Assembly (NCBI GenBank): GCA_903874055.1
Contig: CAIQQR010000099.1
Coordinates: forward strand, 1-34,353
Reading direction: 5' to 3'
Length of the DNA: 34,353 bases
DNA from: an uncultured Bacteroidota bacterium
Lineage (GTDB): Bacteria; Bacteroidota; Bacteroidia; Chitinophagales; Chitinophagaceae
Positions 25,115 through 32,964 of the stretch are shown one piece after another (the first letter of the stretch is position 1; each line of letters starts with the position of its first letter). The position numbers were made by a program, and so were the translations under genes. Under the pieces are notes generated by a model. The model did no database searches. It was given only the letters and a program-made list of their open reading frames with translations, and was not told where the DNA came from.

Positions 25115-25510
25115 ATGAACCCTACAACTCCAACAATTGGCGAAGGAACTAGAATAATGCACTTTTTTCTAGACACTATTTTCATCTTTATATTTAGCTA
25201 TATCATCTATGAGTGGTATAATTTTTATGTAATGTTTTGGCATTTTAAGCCCTTTAGGTTTGGCTATTTCTTTTTTGCAATTACCTGGGTGTATACTTTT
25301 TTATTTGAGTTATTATTTTGTCAAACCATTGCCAAAATGCTTACTAAAACCAAGGTAATTTCTACAAATGGCAAGCGACCTAATATCGTACAGTTTTTTA
25401 TCAGAGCAACGCTACGAACTGCATTGGTAACCATGTTTGGTATGGCTTGGAACGATCAGCCTTTGCATGATACTTTTTCTAAAACTATTTTAGTTTCAAC
25501 GCGTAAATAA
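25115..25510 (+). CDS. RDD-family small membrane protein
   Basis: About 131 residues from the ATG at 25115 (MNPTTPTIGEGTRIMHFFLD). The RDD pattern is present in reduced form: R-x-x-x-FFLD in the first segment, a second hydrophobic span (FGYFFFAITWVYTFLFELLF), the TIAKMLTKTKVIS linker, IVQFFIRATLRT, and the ending HDTFSKTILV. RDD proteins are small polytopic proteins of mostly unknown function, some linked to Na+/H+ exchange. It lies 62 bp before hscA, which has its own promoter box. Confidence 0.75.
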   Translation: MNPTTPTIGEGTRIMHFFLDTIFIFIFSYIIYEWYNFYVMFWHFKPFRFGYFFFAITWVYTFLFELLFCQTIAKMLTKTKVISTNGKRPNIVQFFIRATLRTALVTMFGMAWNDQPLHDTFSKTILVSTRK

Positions 25511-25551
25511 ATCATTCCTTAATTCGCAACCTCTAATGAATGGGGTGCATG

Positions 25552-25559
25552 TACATTTG
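25552..25559 (+). promoter_or_regulatory. Promoter -7 box of hscA
   Basis: TACATTTG is an exact TAnnTTTG match 13 nt before the ATG at 25573, giving a very short leader. Confidence 0.55.
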
Positions 25560-25572
25560 TAAAATTTTTTGA

Positions 25573-27435
25573 ATGGCTAAGATTGGTATTAATATTGCAA
25601 CGGGAAGTTTACAACAGGCTGAAATGATTGTTGGAATTGATTTAGGAACTACTAATAGTTTAGTGGCCATCATTCATCCTGATACAAAGCAACCCACAGC
25701 ATTAAGAGAGTTTGATGGCAGTAGTATTGTTCCAAGTGTAGTGCATTTTGATGCGTACGGAAATGCAGAAGTGGGAGAGCGCGCTAAACCTTTTTTAGAA
25801 TCTGACCCTGCAAATACCATTTTTAGTGCTAAGCGTTTAATGGGTAAAAGCTATAAAGATATTCAAACACATCAGGACTTTTTCGCCTATAAAGTAATTG
25901 ACGATAATACAGATAGTTTAGTGAAAGTGCAGGTGGGAAATAAGTTTTATTCCCCCATTGAATTAAGCTCTTTTATTTTGGAAGAATTAAAGAAACGCGC
26001 CGAACATATTTTAAAAACACCGGTTACAAAAGCGGTCATTACAGTGCCAGCTTATTTTAATGATGCACAAAGACAAGCTACACGGGATGCTGGTAAATTA
26101 GCAGGTTTAGATGTTTTAAGAATTATCAACGAGCCAACAGCAGCAAGCCTTGCATACGGATTGGGTTTAAATCCTACGGATGAAAAAACAATTGCAGTGT
26201 ATGATTTAGGGGGTGGTACTTTTGATATTTCTATTTTAAGAATTGCCAACGGAATATTTGAAGTATTAAGTACCAATGGTGATACTTATTTAGGAGGAGA
26301 TGATTTGGATAGAGCTATAATTGAATATTGGATGAAGCAGTGGTCTATAGATAATTTAGATCAACACAAAGCATTAAAACAACAGCTAAGATTGGCAGCT
26401 GAAAAAGCGAAAATTCATTTGTCAAATAATGACATTTTTGAAACAGAATTTGGAGGAGAAAAAATTTCCATCACAAAACATGTGTTTGAAGATTTAGTAC
26501 AACCCATTGTAAATAGAACAATGGATTGTTGCATGAACGCTATGAAGGACGCAGGTTTGCAAGTATCTGATATCAATACAGTGTTGATGGTGGGGGGAAG
26601 TACTCGAGTACCATTGGTTAAGAAAACAGTGGGGGCCTTCTTTAATCAAGAAGTAAATGATTCAGTAAATCCAGATGAAGTAGTTGCATTAGGTGCCGCA
26701 GTCCAAGCAGATATTTTAGCTGGTAATAATCAGTCCATGTTGCTATTAGATATTACACCTTTGAGTTTAGGTATCGAGACGATGGGTGGATTGATGGATG
26801 TTTTATTACCAAGAAATTCAAAAATTCCAACCAAAGCGGGTAGACAATATACAACACAAAAAGATGGTCAATCTGGTATTCAAATTGCCGTATACCAAGG
26901 GGAGCGTGATTTAGTCAAAGACAATCGTAAACTAGGTGAATTTACATTAACTGGTATTCCTGCGATGCCAGCAGGCCTGCCTAAAGTAGATGTTAGCTTC
27001 TTAATTAATGCAGATGGAATTTTACAGGTTAGTGCAAAGGAATTAAGAAGCGGAGTTTCTCAAAGCATTGATATCAAACCACAATATGGTTTAACGGATG
27101 AGGAGGTAGAGCAAAGATTAATGGATAGCATCACACATGCCAAGGAAGATATTGCTACAAGAGCTTTGGTAGAAGCTAGCACTGAAGCAGAGCAGATGTT
27201 GTCTGTTACTGAAAAGTTTCTTACAAAGAACGCATCCATCTTAACCAAGGAAGAACTGACTGCCTCTGCTAATGCTATGCAAGCGCTTCAATTAGCCATT
27301 ACGATGGAGGATAAGAATTTGATTCAAGCCAAAACAGAGGAATTAAACGATGTAACTAGACCATTTGCGGAGCGTGCCATGGATCAAGCGATCTCTGGAG
27401 CCTTGAAAGGGAAGGACATTCAAACTGGGCTGTAA
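25573..27435 (+). CDS. hscA: Hsp70-family chaperone, HscA type
   Basis: ATP-dependent Hsp70 chaperone; the HscA subgroup releases Fe-S clusters from the scaffold IscU. The 620 residues show the nucleotide-binding motifs [13 protein letters not shown] (about 20-32), [25 protein letters not shown] and [13 protein letters not shown] substrate-binding domain and lid end in [19 protein letters not shown], close to the HscA C-terminal signature. The N-terminal extension of about 17 residues before the first motif is also HscA-like, and the acidic DnaK tail is missing. hscB, iscU and iscS are not nearby, so the assignment over DnaK rests on sequence alone. Confidence 0.87.
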   Translation: MAKIGINIATGSLQQAEMIVGIDLGTTNSLVAIIHPDTKQPTALREFDGSSIVPSVVHFDAYGNAEVGERAKPFLESDPANTIFSAKRLMGKSYKDIQTHQDFFAYKVIDDNTDSLVKVQVGNKFYSPIELSSFILEELKKRAEHILKTPVTKAVITVPAYFNDAQRQATRDAGKLAGLDVLRIINEPTAASLAYGLGLNPTDEKTIAVYDLGGGTFDISILRIANGIFEVLSTNGDTYLGGDDLDRAIIEYWMKQWSIDNLDQHKALKQQLRLAAEKAKIHLSNNDIFETEFGGEKISITKHVFEDLVQPIVNRTMDCCMNAMKDAGLQVSDINTVLMVGGSTRVPLVKKTVGAFFNQEVNDSVNPDEVVALGAAVQADILAGNNQSMLLLDITPLSLGIETMGGLMDVLLPRNSKIPTKAGRQYTTQKDGQSGIQIAVYQGERDLVKDNRKLGEFTLTGIPAMPAGLPKVDVSFLINADGILQVSAKELRSGVSQSIDIKPQYGLTDEEVEQRLMDSITHAKEDIATRALVEASTEAEQMLSVTEKFLTKNASILTKEELTASANAMQALQLAITMEDKNLIQAKTEELNDVTRPFAERAMDQAISGALKGKDIQTGL

Positions 27436-27463
27436 ATAAGGTTCCTAAAAAAAAGGACAGAAA

Positions 27464-27494
27464 TTTGGTAAAATAAAACAATTACCTATCTTTG
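27464..27494 (+). promoter_or_regulatory. Promoter of rpsU
   Basis: TTTG (27464-27467) and TATCTTTG (27487-27494) are exactly 19 nt apart. The box is followed by CCTTCCAATTT, nearly the same as after the rplK and tRNA-tuf promoters. It gives a leader of about 90 nt. Confidence 0.85.
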
Positions 27495-27512
27495 CCTTCC
27501 AATTTTTACTTC

Positions 27513-27534
27513 GCCTTTTATAAAATATAAAGGC
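27513..27534 (+). promoter_or_regulatory. Hairpin in the rpsU leader
   Basis: GCCTTTTATA pairs with TATAAAGGC (nine pairs, one bulged T) around AAA. A second weaker hairpin, GAAAAATT with AATTTTTTC, follows around 27537-27563. They sit between the promoter and the Shine-Dalgarno. Confidence 0.55.
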
Positions 27535-27577
27535 TTGAAAAATTGATTGTTGAAATTTTTTCTAAAAAAAACGCCTG

Positions 27578-27584
27578 AGGAGGT
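27578..27584 (+). promoter_or_regulatory. Strong Shine-Dalgarno sequence of rpsU
   Basis: AGGAGGT lies 7-8 nt before the ATG at 27592 and is fully complementary to the 16S anti-SD. Other starts checked here (ssb, tuf, rplK, rplA, rplJ, hscA, lysC) have only A-rich leaders. It fixes the start at 27592 rather than the open frame's 27547. Confidence 0.9.
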
Positions 27585-27591
27585 ATATATT

Positions 27592-27789
27592 ATGTTAATT
27601 ATAGATTCAAAAGACTGCGAAAACATCGACAAAGCGCTTAAAAAGTACAAGAAGAAATTCGAAAAAAGTAAGACTTTAGTGAACTTACGTGCTCGTCAAG
27701 CATTTGTTAAGCCATCTGTAAAACGTCGTTTCCAAGTATTGAAAGCGATTTACAAGCAACAAATTTTCAGCGGTAAAATTGAGGGATAA
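27592..27789 (+). CDS. rpsU: 30S ribosomal protein bS21
   Basis: Small basic 30S protein at the mRNA exit platform, 65 residues (MLIIDSKDCENIDKALKKYKK). In Bacteroidota, ribosome structures have shown bS21, with bS18 and bS6, sequestering the anti-SD, which explains why SD sequences are not used. As I recall, bS21 Tyr54 is one of the contact residues, and residue 54 here is Tyr. The gene has its own promoter, a structured leader and an unusual full SD, and is followed by tandem terminators. This suggests autoregulation: less bS21 frees the anti-SD and raises rpsU translation. Confidence 0.96.
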   Translation: MLIIDSKDCENIDKALKKYKKKFEKSKTLVNLRARQAFVKPSVKRRFQVLKAIYKQQIFSGKIEG

Positions 27790-27849
27790 TTTTTTCAGCG
27801 TCTTATATTTAAACATAAAGACTCGAAAAAAACCTCTTATAAACTTTTT

Positions 27850-27876
27850 AAAGCCCCTTAGTTGGGGCTTTTTACT
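27850..27876 (+). terminator. First terminator after rpsU
   Basis: AAAGCCCC and GGGGCTTT form a perfect 8-bp stem around TTAGTT, followed by T-rich sequence. It lies 60 bp after the rpsU stop. Confidence 0.9.
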
Positions 27877-27901
27877 TTTTAGTCCCTACCAATCTTATCG
27901 T

Positions 27902-27930
27902 AAGACTCAACCTTGGTTGGGTCTTTTTTT
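27902..27930 (+). terminator. Second terminator, before xerC/D
   Basis: AAGACTCAAC and GTTGGGTCTT form a 10-bp stem (one T-G) around CTTG, followed by seven more T residues. It abuts the TATCTTTA box at 27933-27940 (one base off TAnnTTTG) that probably drives the recombinase gene. Confidence 0.9.
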
Positions 27931-27948
27931 ATTATCTTTAAGCTAGCA

Positions 27949-28848
27949 ATGATTTCACAAACAAGATATACGCCGCTCAATGCATTTTTAGCCTATCTCC
28001 AATTTGAGAAGCGGTATTCTTTGCATACCATTACTGCCTATTCCAACGATTTAATTCAGTTTTTTGATTTTATAGAAACACAATACGAAGGCATTCCCTT
28101 TACACATATAACAGGCACCATGGTTAGATCCTGGCTAGCTGGAATGAAGGAAGAAGAGATGACGGGCAAAACACTCAATCGAAAAATCTCTTCCTTAAAA
28201 TCTTTTTTTAAATATCAAATCCAACAAGGGCAATTAACTAAGAGCCCAATGGAAACTGTGATGAGTCCTAAAATAAGTAAGCGATTACCTGCTTTTGTTG
28301 CCGAAAATGATATGGAGCAATTGTTTACCAATTTAGCATTTGCAGAAGGGTGGAAGGGGTTTACCGAAAAAATGGTGATTCAACTTTTTTATGCAACAGG
28401 AATGCGTTTAAGTGAATTAATTAATTGCAAGGAAAATCAACTGGATACTTCCAAAAGAATTATAAAAGTGTTGGGCAAGGGAAATAAAGAAAGAATGATT
28501 CCAATTAGTCCTGCACTTTCAACGGAGTTGATAAAATATATTCAACAAAAGCCAGCCGATGCTGTGGGCAATCCACACTTGTTTGTTACAGAAAAAGGGA
28601 AAGCATTACAGCCAAGGGCTGTGTATAGTTTTGTGAAATTTTACCTTTCACAGGTTACCACTTTACAAAAGAAAAGCCCCCACATTTTAAGGCATAGTTT
28701 TGCTACCCATTTAATGAATAATGGAGCAGACTTAAATGCAGTAAAAGAGCTATTAGGTCACGCAAGCCTTGCTGCTACTCAGGTATATACACACAACACT
28801 ATAGAGAAATTAAAAGAAGTGTTTGCTAAAGCTCACCCCAAAGCCTGA
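27949..28848 (+). CDS. Tyrosine recombinase XerC/XerD
   Basis: Site-specific recombinase that resolves chromosome dimers at dif. The start at 27949 (MISQTRYTPLNAFLAYLQFEK) is preferred to the open frame at 27913, which would begin inside the upstream terminator. The 299 residues have an N-terminal SAM-like core-binding domain (about 9-95) and a catalytic domain. The full set of active residues is present: Arg153 (GMRLSEL), Lys177, His245 and Arg248 (HILRHSFATHL), His271 (LGHASL) and nucleophile Tyr280. Length and core context argue for a housekeeping Xer protein rather than a phage or transposon integrase. XerC and XerD cannot be separated here. Confidence 0.92.
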   Translation: MISQTRYTPLNAFLAYLQFEKRYSLHTITAYSNDLIQFFDFIETQYEGIPFTHITGTMVRSWLAGMKEEEMTGKTLNRKISSLKSFFKYQIQQGQLTKSPMETVMSPKISKRLPAFVAENDMEQLFTNLAFAEGWKGFTEKMVIQLFYATGMRLSELINCKENQLDTSKRIIKVLGKGNKERMIPISPALSTELIKYIQQKPADAVGNPHLFVTEKGKALQPRAVYSFVKFYLSQVTTLQKKSPHILRHSFATHLMNNGADLNAVKELLGHASLAATQVYTHNTIEKLKEVFAKAHPKA

Positions 28849-28993
28849 TTTATATCAGTGTAACTCATAAAGTTTTCTTAAAAGAAAATTATTGTTTTTG
28901 TTTTCTAATGAATGTCGTAACTTAATAGGGCAGGAGTTGAGGAATAGCCCCTGATCAGTTCTTTCATTAGTTTATTATTTAAAAAAATTAATT
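28849..28993 (+). promoter_or_regulatory. Leader region of hpf with a long-range hairpin
   Basis: TGTTTTTG at 28893-28900 is one base off the -7 consensus. Immediately downstream CTAATGAA (28905-28912) is perfectly complementary to TTCATTAG (28963-28970), enclosing about 50 nt with GGGC/GCCC and CAGG/CCTG as alternative inner pairs. The placement at the expected 5' end of the mRNA suggests a structured leader. No known riboswitch class was recognised. Confidence 0.4.
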
Positions 28994-29293
28994 ATGAACA
29001 TTAACATTCAAACAGTGCACTTTGATGCGGACGAGAAACTTTTAGAAATGGTTGGAAAAAAAGTTCAAAAGTTGGAAACATTCCATGATCGAATTACCAA
29101 GGTAGAAGTGTTTTTGAAATTAGATAACCTGGTACATGCGATAAAAGATAAAGTAGTTGAAATTAACGTGCATATTCCTAAGCAAGATTGTTTTGTGAAA
29201 GTAACCACAAAGTCATTTGAAGAATCTTTAGAAAAAGCAATCGATGCTATCACCAACCAATTAAAGAGAAAAAAAGAAAAATTAGCGGCATAA
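28994..29293 (+). CDS. hpf: Ribosome hibernation promoting factor, HPF/RaiA family
   Basis: Short HPF/YfiA-type protein (99 residues) that binds the 30S decoding region and silences ribosomes under starvation. It opens MNINIQTVHFDADEKLLEMVGKKVQKLETF and contains KVEVFLKLDN, the EINVHIPKQDCFVKVTTKSFEESLEKAIDAITNQLKRKKEK stretch and the C-terminal basic helix typical of the family. The long C-terminal dimerisation domain is absent, so it is the short type. It may have a structured leader and is followed by a strong terminator. Confidence 0.92.
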   Translation: MNINIQTVHFDADEKLLEMVGKKVQKLETFHDRITKVEVFLKLDNLVHAIKDKVVEINVHIPKQDCFVKVTTKSFEESLEKAIDAITNQLKRKKEKLAA

Positions 29294-29319
29294 TTTTCAA
29301 ATACCTGAAACAATTATAT

Positions 29320-29349
29320 AAAAAAGGTCCTCCATTGGGACCTTTTTTC
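29320..29349 (+). terminator. Terminator of hpf
   Basis: AAAAAAGGTCC and GGACCTTTTTT form a perfect 11-bp stem around a 7-nt loop, with the right arm itself serving as the T-tract. Confidence 0.93.
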
Positions 29350-29475
29350 ATTTTAAAATCAGTTTGAATACCCATATTTAGCTATCATTTTATTGCATAA
29401 TTTCCCATAAACAGGGCGTTTGAAGAAAATTTTCCCAGTTTCTACAAAAAATAGGATAAAAAAATCGCCTAAAAT

Positions 29476-29505
29476 TTTGATAAATAAAGAATTCCATTAC
29501 CTTTG
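29476..29505 (+). promoter_or_regulatory. Promoter of the tRNA-tuf operon
   Basis: TTTG (29476-29479) and TACCTTTG (29498-29505) are 18 nt apart. The box continues as CCATCCCAAAATTG, matching the extended motif at rpsU and rplK. The first tRNA begins 43 nt further. The stretch 29350-29475 before it shows no gene. Confidence 0.8.
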
Positions 29506-29548
29506 CCATCCCAAAATTGGGGAGTGTTCTTTTGTGGATGTAAGATAA

Positions 29549-29621
29549 GCCGGAATAGCTCAGTTGGTAGAGCAGCTGATTTGTAATCAGCAGGTCGCGG
29601 GTTCGAGTCCCATTTCCGGCT
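29549..29621 (+). tRNA. tRNA-Thr (anticodon TGT)
   Basis: 73-nt cloverleaf: acceptor GCCGGAA/TTCCGGC, D-arm GCTC/GAGC, anticodon arm GCTGA-TTTGTAA-TCAGC (anticodon TGT), T-loop TTCGAGT, discriminator T, no encoded CCA. The T-stem GCGGG/CCCAT has one C-A mismatch. It is the first of four tRNAs upstream of tuf. Confidence 0.95.
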
Positions 29622-29627
29622 CATTTT

Positions 29628-29710
<83 letters not shown>

Positions 29711-29796
29711 CAAATTTTGTGTTATATTTGTACTTCATAGGATAGTGCGAATGGAATGGGGGACATAAAGTTGAGTTCTTTTGAGATTGAAAAAAT

Positions 29797-29869
29797 GCGG
29801 GAGTAGCTCATTTGGTAGAGCGATAGCCTTCCAAGCTATAGGTGGCGAGTTCGAGCCTCGTCTCCCGCT
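29797..29869 (+). tRNA. tRNA-Gly (anticodon TCC)
   Basis: 73-nt cloverleaf: acceptor GCGGGAG/CTCCCGC, anticodon arm ATAGC-CTTCCAA-GCTAT (anticodon TCC), T-arm GCGAG/CTCGT around TTCGAGC, discriminator T. It is third in the tRNA group. Confidence 0.95.
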
Positions 29870-29923
29870 CCAGTAATGTTGATGAGTAGGATTTGAAAGA
29901 GGAGGAAGCCGGTGTAGATAATT

Positions 29924-29995
<72 letters not shown>

Positions 29996-30081
29996 CAATG
30001 GGTTGACAAAAATTAAAGCTATGGTCGATGGACTCGGTGGTCTATTGACGGCGATTATAAAAAAAACAAAAATTAATAAAG

Positions 30082-31269
30082 ATGTCTAAAGAGACCTTTA
30101 AGAGGGAGAAACCTCACGTAAACGTTGGTACCATTGGCCACGTTGACCATGGTAAAACAACATTGACAGCTGCCATCACAGACGTATTGTCTAAAAGAGG
30201 TTTAGCTGCTAAGAAAAACTACGATGAAATTGATGGTGCACCTGAAGAAAAAGAGCGTGGTATCACTATCAATACTGCACACGTAGAATACCAAACTGAT
30301 ACTCGTCACTATGCGCACGTTGACTGTCCAGGTCACGCCGACTATGTGAAAAACATGATTACAGGTGCTGCTCAAATGGACGGTGCTATCTTGGTAGTTG
30401 CTGCTACAGATGGTCCTATGCCACAAACAAAAGAGCACATCTTGTTAGCACGTCAGGTAGGTGTACCTCAGATCGTTGTATTCATGAACAAAGTAGACTT
30501 AGTTGACGATGCTGAATTGTTAGACTTAGTTGAAATGGAAATCCGTGATTTATTATCATCTTACGGTTTTGATGGTGACAACACTCCAATTATCCGTGGT
30601 TCTGCAACTGGCGCTTTAGCTGGTGAGCAACAATGGGTAGATAAAGTGACTGAGTTAATGGATGCTGTAGATAGCTACATTCCATTGCCTCCACGTCCTA
30701 TCGATCAACCATTCTTGATGTCTGTAGAGGACGTATTCTCGATCACTGGTCGTGGTACAGTTGCTACAGGTCGTATCGAAAGAGGTATCATCAAAGTGGG
30801 TGAAGCTTGTGAAATCGTAGGTTTGATGGATGCTCCAATGAGCTCAACTGTAACAGGTGTTGAGATGTTCAAAAAATTATTGGATCAAGGTCAAGCAGGT
30901 GATAACGCAGGTTTATTATTACGTGGTATCGAGAAAAAAGATATCCGTCGTGGTATGGTAATCTGTGCTCCTAAAACGATCACTCCACATACTGACTTCA
31001 AAGCTGAAGTTTACGTATTATCAAAAGAAGAAGGTGGACGTCATACTCCATTCTTTAATAAATACCGTCCTCAATTCTACTTCCGTACTACGGATGTAAC
31101 TGGAGAGTGTACTTTACCAGAAGGAACTGAGATGGTAATGCCAGGCGATAATGTTAGCATCACTGTAAAGTTGATTCAACCAATCGCGATGGAAAAGGGT
31201 CTTAAGTTTGCGATCCGTGAGGGTGGTAGAACTGTAGGCGCTGGTCAAGTTACTGAAATCGTTAAGTAA
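30082..31269 (+). CDS. tuf: Elongation factor Tu
   Basis: GTPase that delivers aminoacyl-tRNA to the ribosome. The 395 residues show GHVDHGKT (19-26), the switch [22 protein letters not shown], and the domain 2 and 3 blocks up to the [13 protein letters not shown] ending. Compared with neighbouring metabolic genes, Arg is more often encoded by CGT, as expected for very high expression. There is no SD in the A-rich leader. Four tRNA genes precede it and tRNA-Trp follows, so it is part of a tRNA-tuf transcript. Confidence 0.98.
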   Translation: MSKETFKREKPHVNVGTIGHVDHGKTTLTAAITDVLSKRGLAAKKNYDEIDGAPEEKERGITINTAHVEYQTDTRHYAHVDCPGHADYVKNMITGAAQMDGAILVVAATDGPMPQTKEHILLARQVGVPQIVVFMNKVDLVDDAELLDLVEMEIRDLLSSYGFDGDNTPIIRGSATGALAGEQQWVDKVTELMDAVDSYIPLPPRPIDQPFLMSVEDVFSITGRGTVATGRIERGIIKVGEACEIVGLMDAPMSSTVTGVEMFKKLLDQGQAGDNAGLLLRGIEKKDIRRGMVICAPKTITPHTDFKAEVYVLSKEEGGRHTPFFNKYRPQFYFRTTDVTGECTLPEGTEMVMPGDNVSITVKLIQPIAMEKGLKFAIREGGRTVGAGQVTEIVK

Positions 31270-31289
31270 TTTAACTAAACATATAACTG

Positions 31290-31329
31290 AAAGTCTTTGG
31301 TATAAGCGTAAGCTTTGACCAGAGACTTT
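31290..31329 (+). other. Hairpin between tuf and tRNA-Trp
   Basis: AAAGTCTTTGGT (31290-31301) pairs with ACCAGAGACTTT (31318-31329) over 12 bp with one wobble, around a 16-nt loop. Only a short run of T follows, so it is either a leaky attenuator or a processing site separating tuf from the tRNA-Trp-secE part. Confidence 0.65.
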
Positions 31330-31337
31330 TGGTTCAT

Positions 31338-31408
31338 ACGGGCATGGTGCAACGGTAGCATACGGGTCTCCAAAACCTTTGATCTGGGTTCGAATCCTAG
31401 TGCCCGTG
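31338..31408 (+). tRNA. tRNA-Trp (anticodon CCA)
   Basis: 71-nt cloverleaf: acceptor ACGGGCA/TGCCCGT, D-loop with AACGGTA, anticodon loop CTCCAAA (anticodon CCA), T-loop TTCGAAT, discriminator G. It sits between tuf and secE, a common bacterial arrangement. Confidence 0.94.
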
Positions 31409-31473
31409 CAAAGAAATTTTACTATATTTAGCAAAATTTTTGACGGAGAATAAGAAGAATAAACAGCATTATT

Positions 31474-31668
31474 ATGAACAAAATAGGCAACTACTTTAAA
31501 GAAAGTTACTTAGAGTTACAAGAAAAAGTAACATGGCCTACATGGGCTAATTTACAGCAAAGTACTGTGATAGTGTTGGTAGCAACAGTTATCATTACTG
31601 CCATGGTTTGGATCATGGATTTCTCTAGTAACCAATTTGTAAAGTTGATCTACTCATTATTTAAGTAA
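31474..31668 (+). CDS. secE: Preprotein translocase subunit SecE
   Basis: Small essential subunit of the SecYEG channel, 64 residues. An N-terminal amphipathic helix (YFKESYLELQEKVTWPTWANL) carries the conserved K-V-x-W-P-x motif and is followed by one transmembrane segment (about 28-49, TVIVLVATVIITAMVWIMD). This is the single-span form. It is 3 bp upstream of nusG and downstream of tRNA-Trp. Confidence 0.95.
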   Translation: MNKIGNYFKESYLELQEKVTWPTWANLQQSTVIVLVATVIITAMVWIMDFSSNQFVKLIYSLFK

Positions 31669-31671
31669 ACC

Positions 31672-32286
31672 ATGGAAACAGAAGTACAATCAATAGATAC
31701 AAATGCGACTGCGCCTGCTGCTCCAGATACAAAATGGTATGTATTGCGTGTTGTGAGTGGAAAAGAAAAAAAGATTAAAGAGTATCTTGATAAAGATATC
31801 GTAAGAAACGGCTGGTCAAATATTGTAAAGCAAGTTTTCTTACCTATGGAAAAAGTGTACAAAGTGCAAAACGGTAAAAAAGTAATGCGCGAGAAAAACT
31901 ATTTCCCAGGATATGTAATGATGGAAGTGATTGATAACAAGGCTCCCATTGCGGATGATATTGTTATGCACATCAGCAACATTACAAATGTGATGCACTT
32001 TTTGACCGATGGCAAAGGTTCAAAAGGAAATATTATTTCTTTAAGAAAATCGGAAGTAAATAAAATGTTGGGTAAGGTGGATGAGATGAACGACATGGGC
32101 GGATCTATCAGCGAACCATTCATTTTAGGCGAGACTATAAAAATAATTGAGGGACCTTTCAATGACTTCAATGGTGTCATCGAAGAGGTGAACGAAGAAA
32201 AGAAGAAATTGAAAGTGACCGTTAAGATCTTCGGTCGATCTACCCCAGTGGAATTAAATTACATGCAGGTAGAGAAACTGAGTTAG
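31672..32286 (+). CDS. nusG: Transcription termination/antitermination protein NusG
   Basis: Binds RNA polymerase and links it to Rho or the ribosome. The 204 residues have a short acidic/Ala-rich extension (1-20), the NGN domain starting WYVLRVVSGKEKKIKEYL, with the conserved FPGYVMMEV block, and the C-terminal KOW domain (GETIKIIEGPFNDFNGVIEEV). It is immediately after secE and ends 20 bp before a strong terminator, so secE-nusG is one unit and rplK starts from its own promoter. Confidence 0.97.
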   Translation: METEVQSIDTNATAPAAPDTKWYVLRVVSGKEKKIKEYLDKDIVRNGWSNIVKQVFLPMEKVYKVQNGKKVMREKNYFPGYVMMEVIDNKAPIADDIVMHISNITNVMHFLTDGKGSKGNIISLRKSEVNKMLGKVDEMNDMGGSISEPFILGETIKIIEGPFNDFNGVIEEVNEEKKKLKVTVKIFGRSTPVELNYMQVEKLS

Positions 32287-32305
32287 AAGGAAAAAGGTAA
32301 AAGGG

Positions 32306-32338
32306 TCCCCTCAAAGTAATTTGAGGGGATTTTTTTTT
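32306..32338 (+). terminator. Terminator of secE-nusG
   Basis: TCCCCTCAAA and TTTGAGGGGA form a perfect 10-bp stem around GTAA, followed by nine T residues. It separates nusG from the ribosomal protein operon. Confidence 0.95.
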
Positions 32339-32378
32339 GCCCCAAGCCCTTATTTTATTGAAAAAACACACCTTTTAT

Positions 32379-32409
32379 TTTGTTAGAAAAGGGATTAATC
32401 ATACCTTTG
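32379..32409 (+). promoter_or_regulatory. Promoter of the rplKAJ operon
   Basis: TTTG (32379-32382) and TACCTTTG (32402-32409) are exactly 19 nt apart, followed by CCGTCCAATTT. It is the best match to the consensus in the window and lies 65 bp after the nusG terminator. Confidence 0.88.
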
Positions 32410-32420
32410 CCGTCCAATTT

Positions 32421-32470
32421 ACACTTTTCGAAGTGTGGGTATTTGGGAGTCGAGACCCTATTGGTCCGAC
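32421..32470 (+). promoter_or_regulatory. Two hairpins in the rplK leader, candidate L1 site
   Basis: ACACTT-TTCG-AAGTGT (32421-32436) is a perfect tetraloop hairpin. GTCG-A-GACC with GGTC-CGAC (32449-32470) is an 8-bp stem with a single bulged A and the loop CTATT. Ribosomal protein L1 is known to repress the L11-L1 operon by binding its leader in other bacteria. That these hairpins are the site is inference. Confidence 0.5.
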
Positions 32471-32494
32471 GCTTAACCAAAAAAAAATAACAAA

Positions 32495-32938
32495 ATGGCT
32501 AAAGAAATCTCTGGCTACGTTAAGTTGCAAGTGAAAGGTGGCGCTGCCAATCCTGCACCGCCAGTAGGTCCAGCATTAGGATCTAAGGGTGTTAACATTA
32601 TGGAGTTCTGTAAGCAATTCAATGCTAGAACTCAAGACAAACAAGGAAAAGTTGTTCCTGTTTTAATTACAGTTTACACAGACAAGTCTTTTGACTTCGT
32701 TATCAAAACTGCACCAGCTCCAGTTCAATTAATGGAAGCTGCAAAAATCCAAAAAGGTTCTAAAGAAAGTAACCGTGACAAAGTAGGTAAAGTAACATGG
32801 GCACAAGTGGAAGCTATCGCAAAAGATAAGATGGAAGACTTGAATGCATTTACTTTAAACAGCGCTATGAACATGGTTGCTGGAACTGCACGTTCAATGG
32901 GTATTACTGTAGATGGTAAAGCTCCTTGGGAAAATTAA
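32495..32938 (+). CDS. rplK: 50S ribosomal protein uL11
   Basis: L11 of the GTPase-associated centre, 147 residues starting [29 protein letters not shown]. The N-terminal proline-rich domain has the [22 protein letters not shown] signature, and the rRNA-binding C-terminal domain follows. The ATG at 32495 is the family start; the overlapping frame from 32337 is noncoding. It is the first gene of the rplK-rplA-rplJ operon, 26 bp before rplA. Confidence 0.97.
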   Translation: MAKEISGYVKLQVKGGAANPAPPVGPALGSKGVNIMEFCKQFNARTQDKQGKVVPVLITVYTDKSFDFVIKTAPAPVQLMEAAKIQKGSKESNRDKVGKVTWAQVEAIAKDKMEDLNAFTLNSAMNMVAGTARSMGITVDGKAPWEN

Positions 32939-32964
32939 TTTATTCACCTTAAAAAATAATCAAC

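Noticed and set aside
27949-28848. Integrase of a mobile element
   Set aside because: The protein has the size and layout of housekeeping XerC/XerD, the neighbours are core genes, and no attachment repeats, transposase or phage genes are present.
28905-28970. Known riboswitch or raiA-motif RNA before hpf
   Set aside because: The sequence does not match any conserved core I can recall, and the known raiA motif is from other phyla. Kept only as an undefined leader.
31114-31434. 106-codon frame on the minus strand
   Set aside because: Antisense to the 3' end of tuf and to tRNA-Trp.
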